Shown here one piece after another: positions 38,650-47,402 of a DNA stretch of 64,000 nt (positions are counted from its first letter, which is position 1; each line of letters opens with the position of its first letter). The translations under genes and the position numbers were made by a program. Location of the stretch: the NCBI GenBank assembly GCA_020629155.1, contig JAHDDW010000010.1, forward strand, positions 59,734-123,733, read 5' to 3'. The notes beneath the pieces are model-generated. The model had not been told where the DNA came from. It searched no databases and worked only from the letters and a program-made list of their open reading frames with translations. The DNA is from Acidimicrobiales bacterium (GTDB lineage: Bacteria > Actinomycetota > Acidimicrobiia > Acidimicrobiales > SZUA-35).

Positions 38650-39567
38650 TTACCTCCGTGAACGGCGCCTAGAGCTACGGCTGCCTTCTGAAACATATAG
38701 TTCTTTAACAGGCTCGGCGGTAGTGGTAACTTCGACGGTTGCTTCGTTTGAAACATGTTTGATTTGGCCGCTGCAGCGGCGGATACGTATCCCCAAAGAA
38801 TCGCCAGCAATAACAAGTTCTTCTGGCCCTACGCCAGAATATTGAACATCGGCAAGTTGTGCGCCACGAAAATCAGCCACTTTCTCCCAAATGCAACCGT
38901 CTGGGACCGACCAGGTTCCTTCAGCAAGATCGCCTATCCAGTAGTCGCCTTGGCTGGCTTCTTTCAACGGATCAGTTAATGATGACCATTGTGACCAATC
39001 GCCGCACCCAGGTGATGAATAGAAACGATCTGGTTCGATTGCATTGATATTGACGATACTTCGTCCACCTTTAACGTCGTCTTGGCCTATCAGAACCTCT
39101 TCTCCTTCTTCTGAGATTCGCCACAACTCATAGCTGCAATCGATGTCAAATGGGGTCACGTACACACCTGGATCGATAGTTCCCTTGATCTTTGCTTTTT
39201 CTGCATTCTCTTCTGTAAGGGTTAGTGTTTCTTCGTCTTGCTCCTTTGAGGTTTCTTCCGTGGTTTGCCTAGACGATCGACGCTCTCGACGTGTTGTCGT
39301 TGTTTCCAGATCGTTATCTTCATCTTCCGCTTCGAACTCTGTTGCTTTGCTATCGTTAACAGAAAGCGAAACGCCTGCAGGAACGGCTGAAGCAAACCCT
39401 AAATAAGTAGGCGATTTTGGACTCAGCAACGTTGTTGTCGCCGCACCTGTTGTCGGCGAGGCTGTAGCTTGTGCCCCTGAAGAGTTCACAAGGTAAAAAG
39501 CTGCACCTAGGGCGAAGAATGAGGCGGCGACGACTGTTCCTATTGCTATAGTTCTTGACACATGCAT
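38650..39567 (-). CDS. Membrane-anchored exported protein with two Cys-containing beta repeats
   Basis: Residues 8-30 form a signal anchor or signal peptide. A long Thr/Glu/Arg-rich linker (about 75-125) follows, then two copies of a beta-rich unit. The first is around CSYELWRISEEGEEVLIGQD to RFYSSPGCGDWSQW. The second is around GTWSVPDGCIWEKVADFRGA to LGIRIRRCSG. This W/C pattern is common in secreted actinobacterial proteins and lipoproteins of unknown role. The C-terminus is a basic Ser/Arg run. AAGG lies 5 bases before the ATG. The gene is divergent from the SpoU methyltransferase gene. Confidence 0.6.
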   Translation of the reverse strand: MHVSRTIAIGTVVAASFFALGAAFYLVNSSGAQATASPTTGAATTTLLSPKSPTYLGFASAVPAGVSLSVNDSKATEFEAEDEDNDLETTTTRRERRSSRQTTEETSKEQDEETLTLTEENAEKAKIKGTIDPGVYVTPFDIDCSYELWRISEEGEEVLIGQDDVKGGRSIVNINAIEPDRFYSSPGCGDWSQWSSLTDPLKEASQGDYWIGDLAEGTWSVPDGCIWEKVADFRGAQLADVQYSGVGPEELVIAGDSLGIRIRRCSGQIKHVSNEATVEVTTTAEPVKELYVSEGSRSSRRRSRR

Positions 39568-39671
39568 GCCTTGAAGGTCGGCAGAGATGCTAGATTTTTA
39601 AGAGATCATACGAAGAAATGTAGGATTTTTATAGTCCTCTCGAATCATTTGCGAACTAAAGGGCTAATACT

Positions 39672-40340
39672 ATGACCAATCGACCCGAAGAGAACCCTCC
39701 TGTGAATGCTCCGGACACAGTAGATACTTCCCAAAGTAAACCTGTCGTTGGTGTTGGTCCACATCAGCAGCCGTGGCCTGAAGACCCAAAATATGATCAA
39801 GCGTTGCTCGCTGAAGGTGACCGTCGCAATGTCGTCGACAAGTATCGTTACTGGACAGTCGAAGCGATAATTGCAGACCTTGATACGCAGCGTAACGTGT
39901 TTCATGTGGCGATTGAGAATTGGCAACACGATTTGAACATCGGCACGGTTGTACGTACCGCCAATGCGTTTCTAGCAGCCGAAATTCACATTATTGGTAA
40001 AAAACGGTGGAACCGTCGTGGCGCCATGGTGACTGATAAATATCAACATATTCGTCATCATCGGACGTCAGAAGACTTTGTGGTTTGGGCCAAACAAGAA
40101 GATATACCTGTTGTCGGTATTGACAACTTGCCAGGCTCTACGTGTATCAACTCAGAGCCGCTGCCGCAGCGTTGTGTTCTTGTCTTTGGCCAGGAAGGGC
40201 CAGGTCTTTCTGACCAGGTTCGTCCACTGCTTCACCAGTGCCGTTCGATCCCACAGTTTGGGTCCACACGGTCAATAAACGCTGGCGTGGCTGCGGGCAT
40301 CGCCATGCATGAATGGATACGCCAACACGGCCTCGACTAG
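39672..40340 (+). CDS. SpoU/TrmH family RNA 2'-O-methyltransferase
   Basis: The 222-residue protein has the three SpoU motifs of the knotted methyltransferases: LNIGTVVRTANAF (motif 1), VLVFGQEGPGLSDQ (motif 2) and GSTRSINAGVAAGIAMHEW (motif 3). These enzymes transfer a methyl group from SAM to a ribose 2'-OH in tRNA or rRNA; the target base is not predictable. An N-terminal part of about 70 residues precedes the catalytic domain, perhaps for RNA binding. The ATG at 39672 is the only good start; no strong Shine-Dalgarno site is seen. Confidence 0.88.
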   Translation: MTNRPEENPPVNAPDTVDTSQSKPVVGVGPHQQPWPEDPKYDQALLAEGDRRNVVDKYRYWTVEAIIADLDTQRNVFHVAIENWQHDLNIGTVVRTANAFLAAEIHIIGKKRWNRRGAMVTDKYQHIRHHRTSEDFVVWAKQEDIPVVGIDNLPGSTCINSEPLPQRCVLVFGQEGPGLSDQVRPLLHQCRSIPQFGSTRSINAGVAAGIAMHEWIRQHGLD

Positions 40341-40355
40341 CTGTCTCACCTGTAG

Positions 40356-40985
40356 TTAGGCGTTGCGAGCCTTTTCCATGCGGGCACGTTTGCGTTTGTT
40401 CTCTATCACTAGCACAACCCAGAACGCTGCGATGACGCTTGCGATTAGGAAAAAGAGCAGGAAGAAACCACTAGACAAGCCGCTACTGCAACCCCCACGA
40501 AGTTCTTTGGCAAATGTTTTCGCGGCTTCAGCTTGTGATGATTTTTTTGATGCATTCTCTAGGGCGCACGTTTGATGTTCCTTTAATGAGTTGGGGTACG
40601 AATCAGGAGCAGCCTTGGGGTCTGATTTGACGTAGGCTTTTAACTCTGGGTTGTCATCTTGTGCTTGGGAGAAGACCAGCACGGCTTCTGCGCCTGTGTC
40701 TTCTTGCACTCGTCGGGCAAACGCTTGGGCAGATGGTTGAGGGTCATTGGGTGCTACCGCAATAAGTTTGAGTCCTTTGTCAGCATCAGATCGGATTGTC
40801 TGCAAAGCATCGATAAGGCTTTGCTTGTCAATATCGTCTCGCTCGGAGCCTACGTAGACGCTAGTTTCAGATGTCTGAGCTGTAACTTCGCTTATTTTTT
40901 CGGCGTGGGCCGCAGTGGCGAGAAAGCCTAAAACGGTTGAGAACGCTAGTGTCAGTGTCAAAAATTTTGGAAGAAGAACTTTCAC
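40356..40985 (-). CDS. Exported protein with C-terminal membrane anchor (DUF6676-like)
   Basis: The 209-residue protein has a clear signal peptide (about residues 1-28, ending ATAAHA) and an extracytoplasmic domain whose middle reads PSAQAFARRVQEDTGAEAVL. A C-terminal transmembrane helix (about 172-194) is followed by a basic cytoplasmic tail. The topology and the DALQTIRSDADKGLKLIAVA pattern recall the DUF6676/Rv1476 and TPM-domain proteins of actinobacteria; the function is unknown. The GTG at 40985 is chosen because a TATCTT box (minus strand, 40998-40993) ends 7 bases before it. It gives a good signal peptide. Confidence 0.65.
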   Translation of the reverse strand: MKVLLPKFLTLTLAFSTVLGFLATAAHAEKISEVTAQTSETSVYVGSERDDIDKQSLIDALQTIRSDADKGLKLIAVAPNDPQPSAQAFARRVQEDTGAEAVLVFSQAQDDNPELKAYVKSDPKAAPDSYPNSLKEHQTCALENASKKSSQAEAAKTFAKELRGGCSSGLSSGFFLLFFLIASVIAAFWVVLVIENKRKRARMEKARNA

Positions 40986-41066
40986 ACTCCTCAAGATACC
41001 TTAGCGGTTGGCTATTTATTGTAGATCTTTAACGTTTTTGCCATCGTAGTCACCTTCAGTTGTGGC

Positions 41067-41351
41067 CTACTCGTCGTCGTTGTCGAGTAAAAACCGTCTT
41101 GTTTCTTCTAAGAAGGGGTCCTCTATAGAGACGAATGCATCAAAAGCCTTGGCTTCTTGCGAGTCGTCAGCATATTCAAAGATGGAAATGTCCTGATCAT
41201 AGGTGTCATAGGCTAGATCAAGGTCGATAAGCAGTTTTCGCTTCTCGCCTTTAAGGGCAGCTACAGCGTGACGCAAGTCATGTAGCTCTTCTTCTAGATC
41301 CTGTTTCTGATCTTTTTTTCTTTTCGCCAGTTTCAATACCACATGGATCAA
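41067..41351 (-). CDS. Hypothetical coiled-coil protein
   Basis: This 94-residue, highly charged protein has a probable coiled coil over residues 8-45 (Lys/Glu/Leu-rich) and an acidic C-terminal part ending DNDDE. No family is recognised. The TTG at 41351 is the first in-frame start; GTG codons at residues 4 and 5 are alternatives. No clear promoter box or ribosome-binding site was found, so the start is uncertain. It lies between the DUF6676-like gene and a repeat family A copy. Confidence 0.5.
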   Translation of the reverse strand: MIHVVLKLAKRKKDQKQDLEEELHDLRHAVAALKGEKRKLLIDLDLAYDTYDQDISIFEYADDSQEAKAFDAFVSIEDPFLEETRRFLLDNDDE

Positions 41352-41398
41352 TCGACCTATGTGGCTAGTTCTTTAGGCTATCTCTAGTATTTGTTCTC

Positions 41399-41504
41399 TA
41401 TCGAATCGTTTTAGCAGAAAATCGCTAAAATCTGCGTGGAAACGCCCCTGATCGGAGCGAAAATACCGAAGACATCTACAATTTTTAGAGGTGCCCCTTT
41501 AGAG
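41399..41504 (-). repeat. Dispersed repeat family A, copy 5
   Basis: CTATCGAATCGTTTTAGCAG to CGCTAAAATCTGCGTGGAAA to CGCCCCTGATCGGAGCGAAA closely matches copy 4. The TTTTAGC/GCTAAAA arms form a small hairpin inside it. The end GACATCTACAATTTTTAGAG, followed by GTGCCCC, corresponds to the hairpin part of the other copies and lies right after the stop of the MBL-fold gene (minus strand). Confidence 0.8.
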
Positions 41505-42215
41505 CTATCCGAAAAATTTTAGCCACTCTTGTGCATTCTTCGGTTTGAAAACTCTGTTTAACTTGCGAGTTTCACCCATAGATTGGTGTTCTTTATGTCC
41601 ATAGTTGTGGCCTGGGTACACAAGTGTGTCATCAGAAATTTTCATAAGCTTTTGCGTTAATGAATAATAAAGTTGTTCGGGGTCACCTCCAGGTAAGTCT
41701 GTTCTGCCGCAGCCATCTAGAAAAAGTGTGTCGCCTGTGATGAGAATGTTGTCGACAAGAAAACACTGGCTACCTGGAGTGTGTCCAGGGGTCGCGATAC
41801 AGGAAATGTCAACAGACCCGAGAGAGAGTACATCACTGGGGTCATGCAACGTAAGCTGTGTTTGTGTCAGCCCGCTGGTTTTAAGTACAAAGTCGTTTTC
41901 TGTTTTTTGAATGTGGACAGGCACGTCACATGTTGCCAGCATTGCACTAGCGCCTTCAATATGGTGGCCCATAATCGAACCGCCGATGTGGTCGGCGTGG
42001 TAATGCGTCGCAGCTATGCCCACAATTTTCATGCCGTCAGTGGCAGCGATAGTTTCGATAGCTGCTACGTCATAGGTCGGGTCGATAGCTATGGCTTCTT
42101 TTGTTGTTTTGCTTCCAACTAAATAGCAAAAGTTGGCCATCTGTTGAGCGATTGGAATGTTTTGTGCAAAGTCACGGCCGCTGAGTAACTGCTTGAAGTA
42201 AAGATCGTCATTCAT
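41505..42215 (-). CDS. MBL-fold hydrolase, glyoxalase II / persulfide dioxygenase-like
   Basis: The 236-residue metallo-beta-lactamase-fold enzyme has the metal motif HYHADH (His71, His73, Asp75, His76), TPGHTPGSQ and LFLDGCGRTDLPGGDPEQLY. The GCGRTD element is characteristic of the ETHE1/persulfide dioxygenase and glyoxalase II branch, so a role in thiol or sulfide metabolism is likely. The exact substrate is open. The ATG at 42215 has a TAGAAT box (minus strand, 42228-42223) ending 7 bases before it. It is divergent from pheA, and the two promoters share about 65 bases. Confidence 0.85.
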   Translation of the reverse strand: MNDDLYFKQLLSGRDFAQNIPIAQQMANFCYLVGSKTTKEAIAIDPTYDVAAIETIAATDGMKIVGIAATHYHADHIGGSIMGHHIEGASAMLATCDVPVHIQKTENDFVLKTSGLTQTQLTLHDPSDVLSLGSVDISCIATPGHTPGSQCFLVDNILITGDTLFLDGCGRTDLPGGDPEQLYYSLTQKLMKISDDTLVYPGHNYGHKEHQSMGETRKLNRVFKPKNAQEWLKFFG

Positions 42216-42281
42216 TAAACAAATTCTAACCTGAACATATAGGAAGAACGTAAAACAAAAAGACATCGCTAGGCTTGCGGT

Positions 42282-43202
42282 GTGAAATCAACTCAAACAA
42301 TAGCTTATTTAGGCCCTGAAGGAACATTTACAGAACAGGCGTTGCGCAGCCAGGAAGATCTCGCTTCATTCGAGCTTGTTCCGTATCCAAAGTTGGCTGA
42401 TGTTTTAGATGCCACGTCTAATGGTGAGGTGTCTTTTGGGTTTTTGCCGATTGAAAATGCTATAGAAGGTGCAGTCAACATGACGGTTGATGCTATGGCG
42501 TTCGAACATTCTTTGCTGATACAGCGAGAAGTTGAGCTTGCGATTCATCTTAACCTTATGGCGCAAAAAGGTACTGCTATCTCTGATGTTACGCTCGCAG
42601 CATCGCACCCTGTGGCAAATGCACAGTGTCGTAAATTTGTTGAAAAAATGATGCCTGATGTTCCGATTCGTCCAGCAAATTCAACATCAGAAGCTGCGCT
42701 GCTCGCGTCACAAGAGGAGGGTCGAGCTGCTTTTGCTCCTGCAATTGCCGCACAAAAATATGGGTTAGAGATCTTGCATAGCAATATTGAAGACCATGCA
42801 GGAAACAAAACACGGTTTGTTCTTGTGTCGCTATCTGGGGTTCCGAAACTTTCTGGTTATGACAAAACTAGTGTTTTGATTACAGAACGTGAAGATAGGC
42901 CAGGTGCTCTTGTTGCTATTTTGCAAGAGTTTGCTGCGAGAGATATAAACCTTTCAGCGTTGACATCTCGACCTGTAAAAACAAATTTAGGTAAGTATTG
43001 TTTCACAATAGATTTTCGTGGTCATATCGCTGATGATGTTGTTGCTAATTGTTTGAAATCTATTCAAGCTAAACATGCTGACGTTAAATTTTTGGGTAGT
43101 TACCCAGCAGCTGATAAGCAAAAACATAGCCATTCTCGAACTGACAGCGCCTGGAGTGATGCCGAACAGTGGATGGCGACGCTTCAAGCACAGATACTGT
43201 AA
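42282..43202 (+). CDS. pheA: Prephenate dehydratase
   Basis: The enzyme converts prephenate to phenylpyruvate in phenylalanine synthesis. The 306-residue protein starts YLGPEGTFTEQAL. It has the catalytic TRF motif at 177-179 (NKTRFVLVS) and a C-terminal ACT regulatory domain (from about residue 193: LITEREDRPGALVAILQEFA). The family ESRP motif appears as TSRPVK. There is no chorismate mutase domain. The GTG at 42282 follows a TAGGCT box (42270-42275) by 6 bases, suggesting a leaderless transcript. Confidence 0.95.
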   Translation: MKSTQTIAYLGPEGTFTEQALRSQEDLASFELVPYPKLADVLDATSNGEVSFGFLPIENAIEGAVNMTVDAMAFEHSLLIQREVELAIHLNLMAQKGTAISDVTLAASHPVANAQCRKFVEKMMPDVPIRPANSTSEAALLASQEEGRAAFAPAIAAQKYGLEILHSNIEDHAGNKTRFVLVSLSGVPKLSGYDKTSVLITEREDRPGALVAILQEFAARDINLSALTSRPVKTNLGKYCFTIDFRGHIADDVVANCLKSIQAKHADVKFLGSYPAADKQKHSHSRTDSAWSDAEQWMATLQAQIL

Positions 43203-43204
43203 CC

Positions 43205-43654
43205 CTATTCTTCGAAAGAGCGAATTCCCTCAAGGTTCTGTTCCTGTAGTTCTTCAAGCTCAGTTACAATTTCTTGAGAGGCGCTGAGAACCGTGAAGAA
43301 TAAGATGGCTGCTAAAGCTGGAACTATTAATCCGCACACCAAACCAGCGATAGCCATGCCCTTGCCAGGTTGGACGGCCATCCCCGAAACTTTCTTTAAA
43401 TGGATAGCGCCAAAGGTAATGGCGAGAATTGAAAGTATAAGCGAGATTGGCCAAAAACAGACGAGACAAAGAGCAATAATGCCCAGAACCATAGAAGCGA
43501 TCGCCAGCCCTTGTCCTAGCTGTGGGCCTTGTTGGAATTGTTGTGGGCCTGGGTATTGGCTGAACTGCTGACTCGGCTGACCTTGAGGTGGTTGGGCGGG
43601 AAACTGGCCAAATTGTTGGTTTGGGTCGTTGCCTTGATTTGGATTTGTGTTCAT
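43205..43654 (-). CDS. DUF4190 domain-containing membrane protein
   Basis: Residues 1-47 are Gln/Pro/Asn-rich and probably disordered. Two transmembrane helices of the DUF4190 domain follow (about 50-85 and 97-125), joined by a short loop with PGKGMAIAGLVCGLI. A glutamate-rich cytoplasmic end closes the 149 residues. The family is common in actinobacteria; the function is unknown. An AAAGGTGAG site precedes the ATG. It converges with pheA, leaving two bases between the stops. Confidence 0.75.
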   Translation of the reverse strand: MNTNPNQGNDPNQQFGQFPAQPPQGQPSQQFSQYPGPQQFQQGPQLGQGLAIASMVLGIIALCLVCFWPISLILSILAITFGAIHLKKVSGMAVQPGKGMAIAGLVCGLIVPALAAILFFTVLSASQEIVTELEELQEQNLEGIRSFEE

Positions 43655-43700
43655 GAACTCACCTTTTGTGTATAGAAATATGCTTTTTTACTATAAGGGA

Positions 43701-43715
43701 TGGAATTCTATTCCA
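43701..43715. promoter_or_regulatory. Inverted repeat, possible operator
   Basis: TGGAAT-TCT-ATTCCA is a perfect 6-bp inverted repeat upstream of the DUF4190 gene and after the DUF2752 gene. It could be a regulator-binding site; no protein is assigned. Confidence 0.25.
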
Positions 43716-43781
43716 AATGTAATGTTTCTAGATTGTCGCAAAGTGCTGATTGGAAAGATGCGAGAGCAAAATATTTTTGGC

Positions 43782-44186
43782 TTAGTCCAAGACAATTGAA
43801 GTATCTGCAATAATGAACGCATATCGAAAAGCAAGCAGAAAAAAGAGAGTCAAGGAGAATAGCGGAATTGTCTTAGAATATTCCTTTCGTTTGTGGGCTG
43901 TGAGAAAGTGAAATACTATCAAAAAACCCAAGAAAATTAATGGTGCAACAACAATAAGAGAAACAAAATTCAAAGGCAATTGTAGTGACGCTGTATCAGT
44001 GAATGCTCTTGTGAAGCCGCAAAAAGGGCAAGGAAATTCAAGGTGTGTAAGGAAAGGGCAAGTGACATGAAGGAATTGGCTGGCTGTAAGAGTGACAAAG
44101 CCAGAAACGGCTATACCACTTACAACAATGCCCAGTTCTTTTAATCCTGAATCTAGAAATCGCTGGAGGTCGTATGTCTTGTCCAT
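43782..44186 (-). CDS. DUF2752 domain-containing membrane protein
   Basis: The 134-residue protein has about three hydrophobic segments. It carries the family signature CPFCGFTRAF after a short cysteine-containing loop (HVTCPFLTHLEFPCPFCG). The function of DUF2752 is unknown. The ATG at 44186 is preceded at 7 bases by a TAAAGT box (minus strand, 44199-44194). In actinobacteria DUF2752 and DUF4190-type genes are often neighbours, which the order here supports. Confidence 0.75.
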   Translation of the reverse strand: MDKTYDLQRFLDSGLKELGIVVSGIAVSGFVTLTASQFLHVTCPFLTHLEFPCPFCGFTRAFTDTASLQLPLNFVSLIVVAPLIFLGFLIVFHFLTAHKRKEYSKTIPLFSLTLFFLLAFRYAFIIADTSIVLD

Positions 44187-44330
44187 TCTCTCAACTTTAG
44201 GCTAAATAAGTGTGGACACCTCATGATATGTCAAACTTCTCTCTATCTTGTCATAAGCGTCTTTCTATCTTCGTAGTTTATCTTGCTGACACATTCTTGC
44301 ATATTTATTTGTTTAGCTGTATTCTTATGC

Positions 44331-45382
44331 ATGACTTCTTTGCCGAATCGCCTATCAGTTGGTGTTGTTGGTGCTTCTGGTATGTCGGGGCTGAAATTTT
44401 ACGTCTTGTGGCGATGCATCCACTATTTGAGGTAGAGCTCGCTACAGGCGACTCGAAGGCAGGAACAAAAATAGTCGATCTTTACCCTCATCTTGCTGCC
44501 TCATACGGTGAAACATACTTCAGCACTTTTAGTGCCGAAGTATGCGTTGCTCTCGATGTTGTTTTTGTTTGTCTGCCTCATGGGTTAAGCGCTGGTATTG
44601 TCGGGCAACTACATGAAAGCGATGCCATCATCGTCGACTTAGGTTCTGACTTTCGTCTCAAAGATGCTTCGCTGTATCCAACATGGTACGGTAAGCCGCA
44701 TAGTCATCCAGAGTTATTGGGAGATTTTGTCTATGGCCTGCCCGAGTTATTTGGTGGCAAAATCACTAGCTCTAAACGAATAGCTGCCACAGGGTGTAAT
44801 GCTGCCGCAGCAATTTTGTCGTTAGCCCCTCTGGTGTCATCAGGGATTGTCGAGTCGGAAAACCTACTTGTTGATATCAAAACAGGCATTTCAGGCGCGG
44901 GTCGTCCTCCGAAAGAGAACACAACGTTTTGTGCGGTTAACGAAAATGTTACGCCTTATGCTATGTTGAAACACCGACACACGCCTGAGATCGAACAAGC
45001 ATTAGCACAGCATAGTGGCCGAGACATTTCTGTACTCTTCACGCCGCATCTTGTGCCAATAAACAGAGGAATTCTTGCCACCTGTTATGGTCGTGCTAGT
45101 GGTGATGTAACAACTGGGCAAGTGCTTGAGGTGATGCAAAACTTCTACAACGAAAAGCCGTTTGTGATCGTTTCAGAGAGGTTACCTGCAACAAAATCTG
45201 TCACAGGCTCAAACATGGTGCATGTCACGGCAAGGGTTGACCACAGAACACAAACTGTTGTGACAGTAGCCGTACTTGACAATTTGGTGAAAGGCGCCGC
45301 TGGTATGGCAATACAAAATGCTAATCTCGCTACGGGCTTGCCTGAAGCGACGGGTTTGCCAGCAGCTGGGGTGTACCCGTGA
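44331..45382 (+). CDS. argC: N-acetyl-gamma-glutamyl-phosphate reductase, apparent frameshift
   Basis: ArgC reduces N-acetylglutamyl phosphate in arginine synthesis. Codons from the ATG at 44331 read MTSLPNRLSVGVVGASG, the expected NADP-binding start. The frame then changes at about 44381: the continuation YVGAEILRLVAMHPLFEVEL lies in the -1 frame and runs to 45382 through the catalytic TGCNAAAAIL and the INRGILATCYGR region. One missing base in GGT-TAT explains this. A continuous frame from 44210 exists but encodes a Cys/Trp-rich N-terminus lacking the G-x-x-G-x-x-G loop, so it is not the native product. TATTCT (44320-44325) precedes the ATG. The stop overlaps argB. Confidence 0.85.
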
Positions 45383-46212
45383 TGAGTAATAAAACACGAA
45401 TGCAGCACTTGGCTGGGTCAACGATTGTTCTCAAATTTGGTGGCAATGCTATGGTAGATGAATCATTGCTTGAAGCGTTTGCCAAAGATATTGCGTTGCT
45501 TCAAACGTGTGGTATTCGTCCTATTGTTGTACATGGAGGCGGCCCACAGATCAGTAAACATCTCGGAAAACTAGGTCTCGCTTCTACTTTCATTGACGGT
45601 GCAAGGGTTACTTCTAAAGAAGTGCTTGAAGCAGTTCGCATGACACTAGTTGGAAACGTTGGGCGGACAATTGTTGGCTACCTTGCGAAGCAGAATGTGG
45701 CTGCTGTGGGTATATCAGGTGAAGATGGTCAACTAGTTGAGACCAAGCAAGTAAATAAAGATCTTGGATATGTCGGCCAGATACAGGCTGTTAACCCTGC
45801 ACTGCTTTTCACGTTGGTAGGTCAAGGCTATGTTCCAGTTCTAGCGCCTATCGGGTTAGACAATACTGGTCAAGCTTGTAATCATAACGCAGATGTTTTT
45901 GCTGCTGCTATCGCTGTTGCGGTTAACGCTGTGAAAACTATTTTTCTTACAGACGTAGCTGGTTTACTGCGTGACGCGACAGACGCAACGAGTCGTATTC
46001 CTGCACTATCTTCTAACGAGCTAGCTTTCATTATGGACGGTGATGATTCTATTTCAGCTGGGATGATGCCAAAACTTGAGGCTTGCCAAAAAGTTGTTGC
46101 AGGCGGTTCGCAGGCATATATTGTTGACGGTCGGATCGCTCATAGCGTTCGTCTGCTGCTGGACGGGGCTGACATGGGTACGACAATAGCAGCGAACGTG
46201 GAGGTGCTATGA
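45382..46212 (+). CDS. argB: Acetylglutamate kinase
   Basis: ArgB phosphorylates N-acetylglutamate, the second step of arginine synthesis. The 276-residue amino-acid kinase starts near TIVLKFGGNAMVD and has VVHGGGPQISKHL and the C-terminal DDSISAGMMPKLEAC. The ATG at 45382 overlaps the argC stop by one base (TGATG). argD overlaps its end by four. No N-terminal helix of the arginine-sensitive hexamer type is obvious beyond the first ten residues. Confidence 0.96.
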   Translation: MSNKTRMQHLAGSTIVLKFGGNAMVDESLLEAFAKDIALLQTCGIRPIVVHGGGPQISKHLGKLGLASTFIDGARVTSKEVLEAVRMTLVGNVGRTIVGYLAKQNVAAVGISGEDGQLVETKQVNKDLGYVGQIQAVNPALLFTLVGQGYVPVLAPIGLDNTGQACNHNADVFAAAIAVAVNAVKTIFLTDVAGLLRDATDATSRIPALSSNELAFIMDGDDSISAGMMPKLEACQKVVAGGSQAYIVDGRIAHSVRLLLDGADMGTTIAANVEVL

Positions 46213-47402
46213 CAACACATACATGGGATACTGGCCAGGCGCCATTCTGTCCAATAATGCCAACATATGCTGCACCAAAAGTGCAATTTGTTCGAGGCGA
46301 AGGGCCTTACCTGTGGGATAACACCGAGAAGCGTTATCTTGATTTTTTATCTGGCTTGGCGGTTACAAGTTTAGGCCATAGCCACCAGGCAGTTACAGAT
46401 GCGATTAGTGCACAAGCGCAAAAGCTTTTACACGTGTCAAACTTGTTTGCAAACGAGCACTATGGCGAAGTTGCCTATCAACTTGATTGGTTAGTAGGCG
46501 ATGGTAAAGCGCTAGAGGGGCAAGTATTTTTCTGTAACTCAGGGGCGGAAGCAAACGAGGCTGCCATAAAGCTTTCGCGTCGATATCGCAGCGACAATCG
46601 GCACAGTATCATAAGCGCAAATCGTAGTTTTCATGGTCGAACGCTAGGGTCGCTTGCAGCGACTGGCCAGCCAAAAAAGTGGGAAGGGTTTGAGCCGTTG
46701 CCTACTGGGTTCATGCAGGTGCCGTGGCAAGATATAGGTGCGTTAGAACAAGCGATTGATTCGTCAACGACCGCCATTTTGTTAGAGGCAGTGCAGGGAG
46801 AAGGTGGCGTTAACCCAGCGTCTAAAGAATATTTTCAAGCGGTTCGCAGCTTGTGCGATGCACATGGTTTGCTCTTCATTGTCGACGAAGTGCAAACCGG
46901 TTTAGCTCGCACAGGACGATGGTTTGGGTTTCAACATTTTGATGTGCTGCCAGATATTGTCACGATGGCCAAAGCATTAGGTAACGGTATGCCAATTGGC
47001 GCATGTTGGGCGAAGGCGGAGGTAGCAGCCGCGTTTTCTCCTGGCGACCATGCTTCGACCTATGGTGGTCAGCCGTTAGCAACAGCTGCTGCCAATGCTG
47101 TTTTAAAAACAATGCAACAACTCGATGCGCCGAGAGTAGTGCAAAATCGTTCACAGCAGCTGCAAAAAGCGTTGTTGAATATTGTTGGTGTCGACTCTGT
47201 GCGCGGTTTGGGGTTGTTGCTAGCAGTCGAGTTGGGCGGCCCACACGCGAAGCAAGTAGCAGCTCGTTGTTTGGAGTTAGGTTTAATCGTTAACGCTGTT
47301 AGCGAGTCAGCGTTGCGTCTTGCTCCGCCGTTTATTATTGAACAAAACCATATCGACGAAGCAGCAGCTGTGATAGAACAAGCAGCGGGAGAAAACCTAT
47401 GA
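46209..47402 (+). CDS. argD: Acetylornithine aminotransferase
   Basis: This PLP enzyme converts N-acetylglutamate semialdehyde to N-acetylornithine. In 397 residues it shows the class III aminotransferase pattern: FFCNSGAEANEAAIKLSRRY, FHGRTLGSLAATGQPK, LLFIVDEVQTGLARTGRWFG and the lysine segment PDIVTMAKALGNGMPIGACW. ATGA overlaps join it to argB and argF, forming one operon. Confidence 0.95.
   Translation: MTTHTWDTGQAPFCPIMPTYAAPKVQFVRGEGPYLWDNTEKRYLDFLSGLAVTSLGHSHQAVTDAISAQAQKLLHVSNLFANEHYGEVAYQLDWLVGDGKALEGQVFFCNSGAEANEAAIKLSRRYRSDNRHSIISANRSFHGRTLGSLAATGQPKKWEGFEPLPTGFMQVPWQDIGALEQAIDSSTTAILLEAVQGEGGVNPASKEYFQAVRSLCDAHGLLFIVDEVQTGLARTGRWFGFQHFDVLPDIVTMAKALGNGMPIGACWAKAEVAAAFSPGDHASTYGGQPLATAAANAVLKTMQQLDAPRVVQNRSQQLQKALLNIVGVDSVRGLGLLLAVELGGPHAKQVAARCLELGLIVNAVSESALRLAPPFIIEQNHIDEAAAVIEQAAGENL

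Noticed and set aside
44210..44380. Extended N-terminus of ArgC in the continuous frame
   Set aside because: It encodes a Cys/Trp/Phe-rich sequence without the NADP-binding glycine loop, which is present in the neighbouring frame; this supports a frameshift, not a longer protein.
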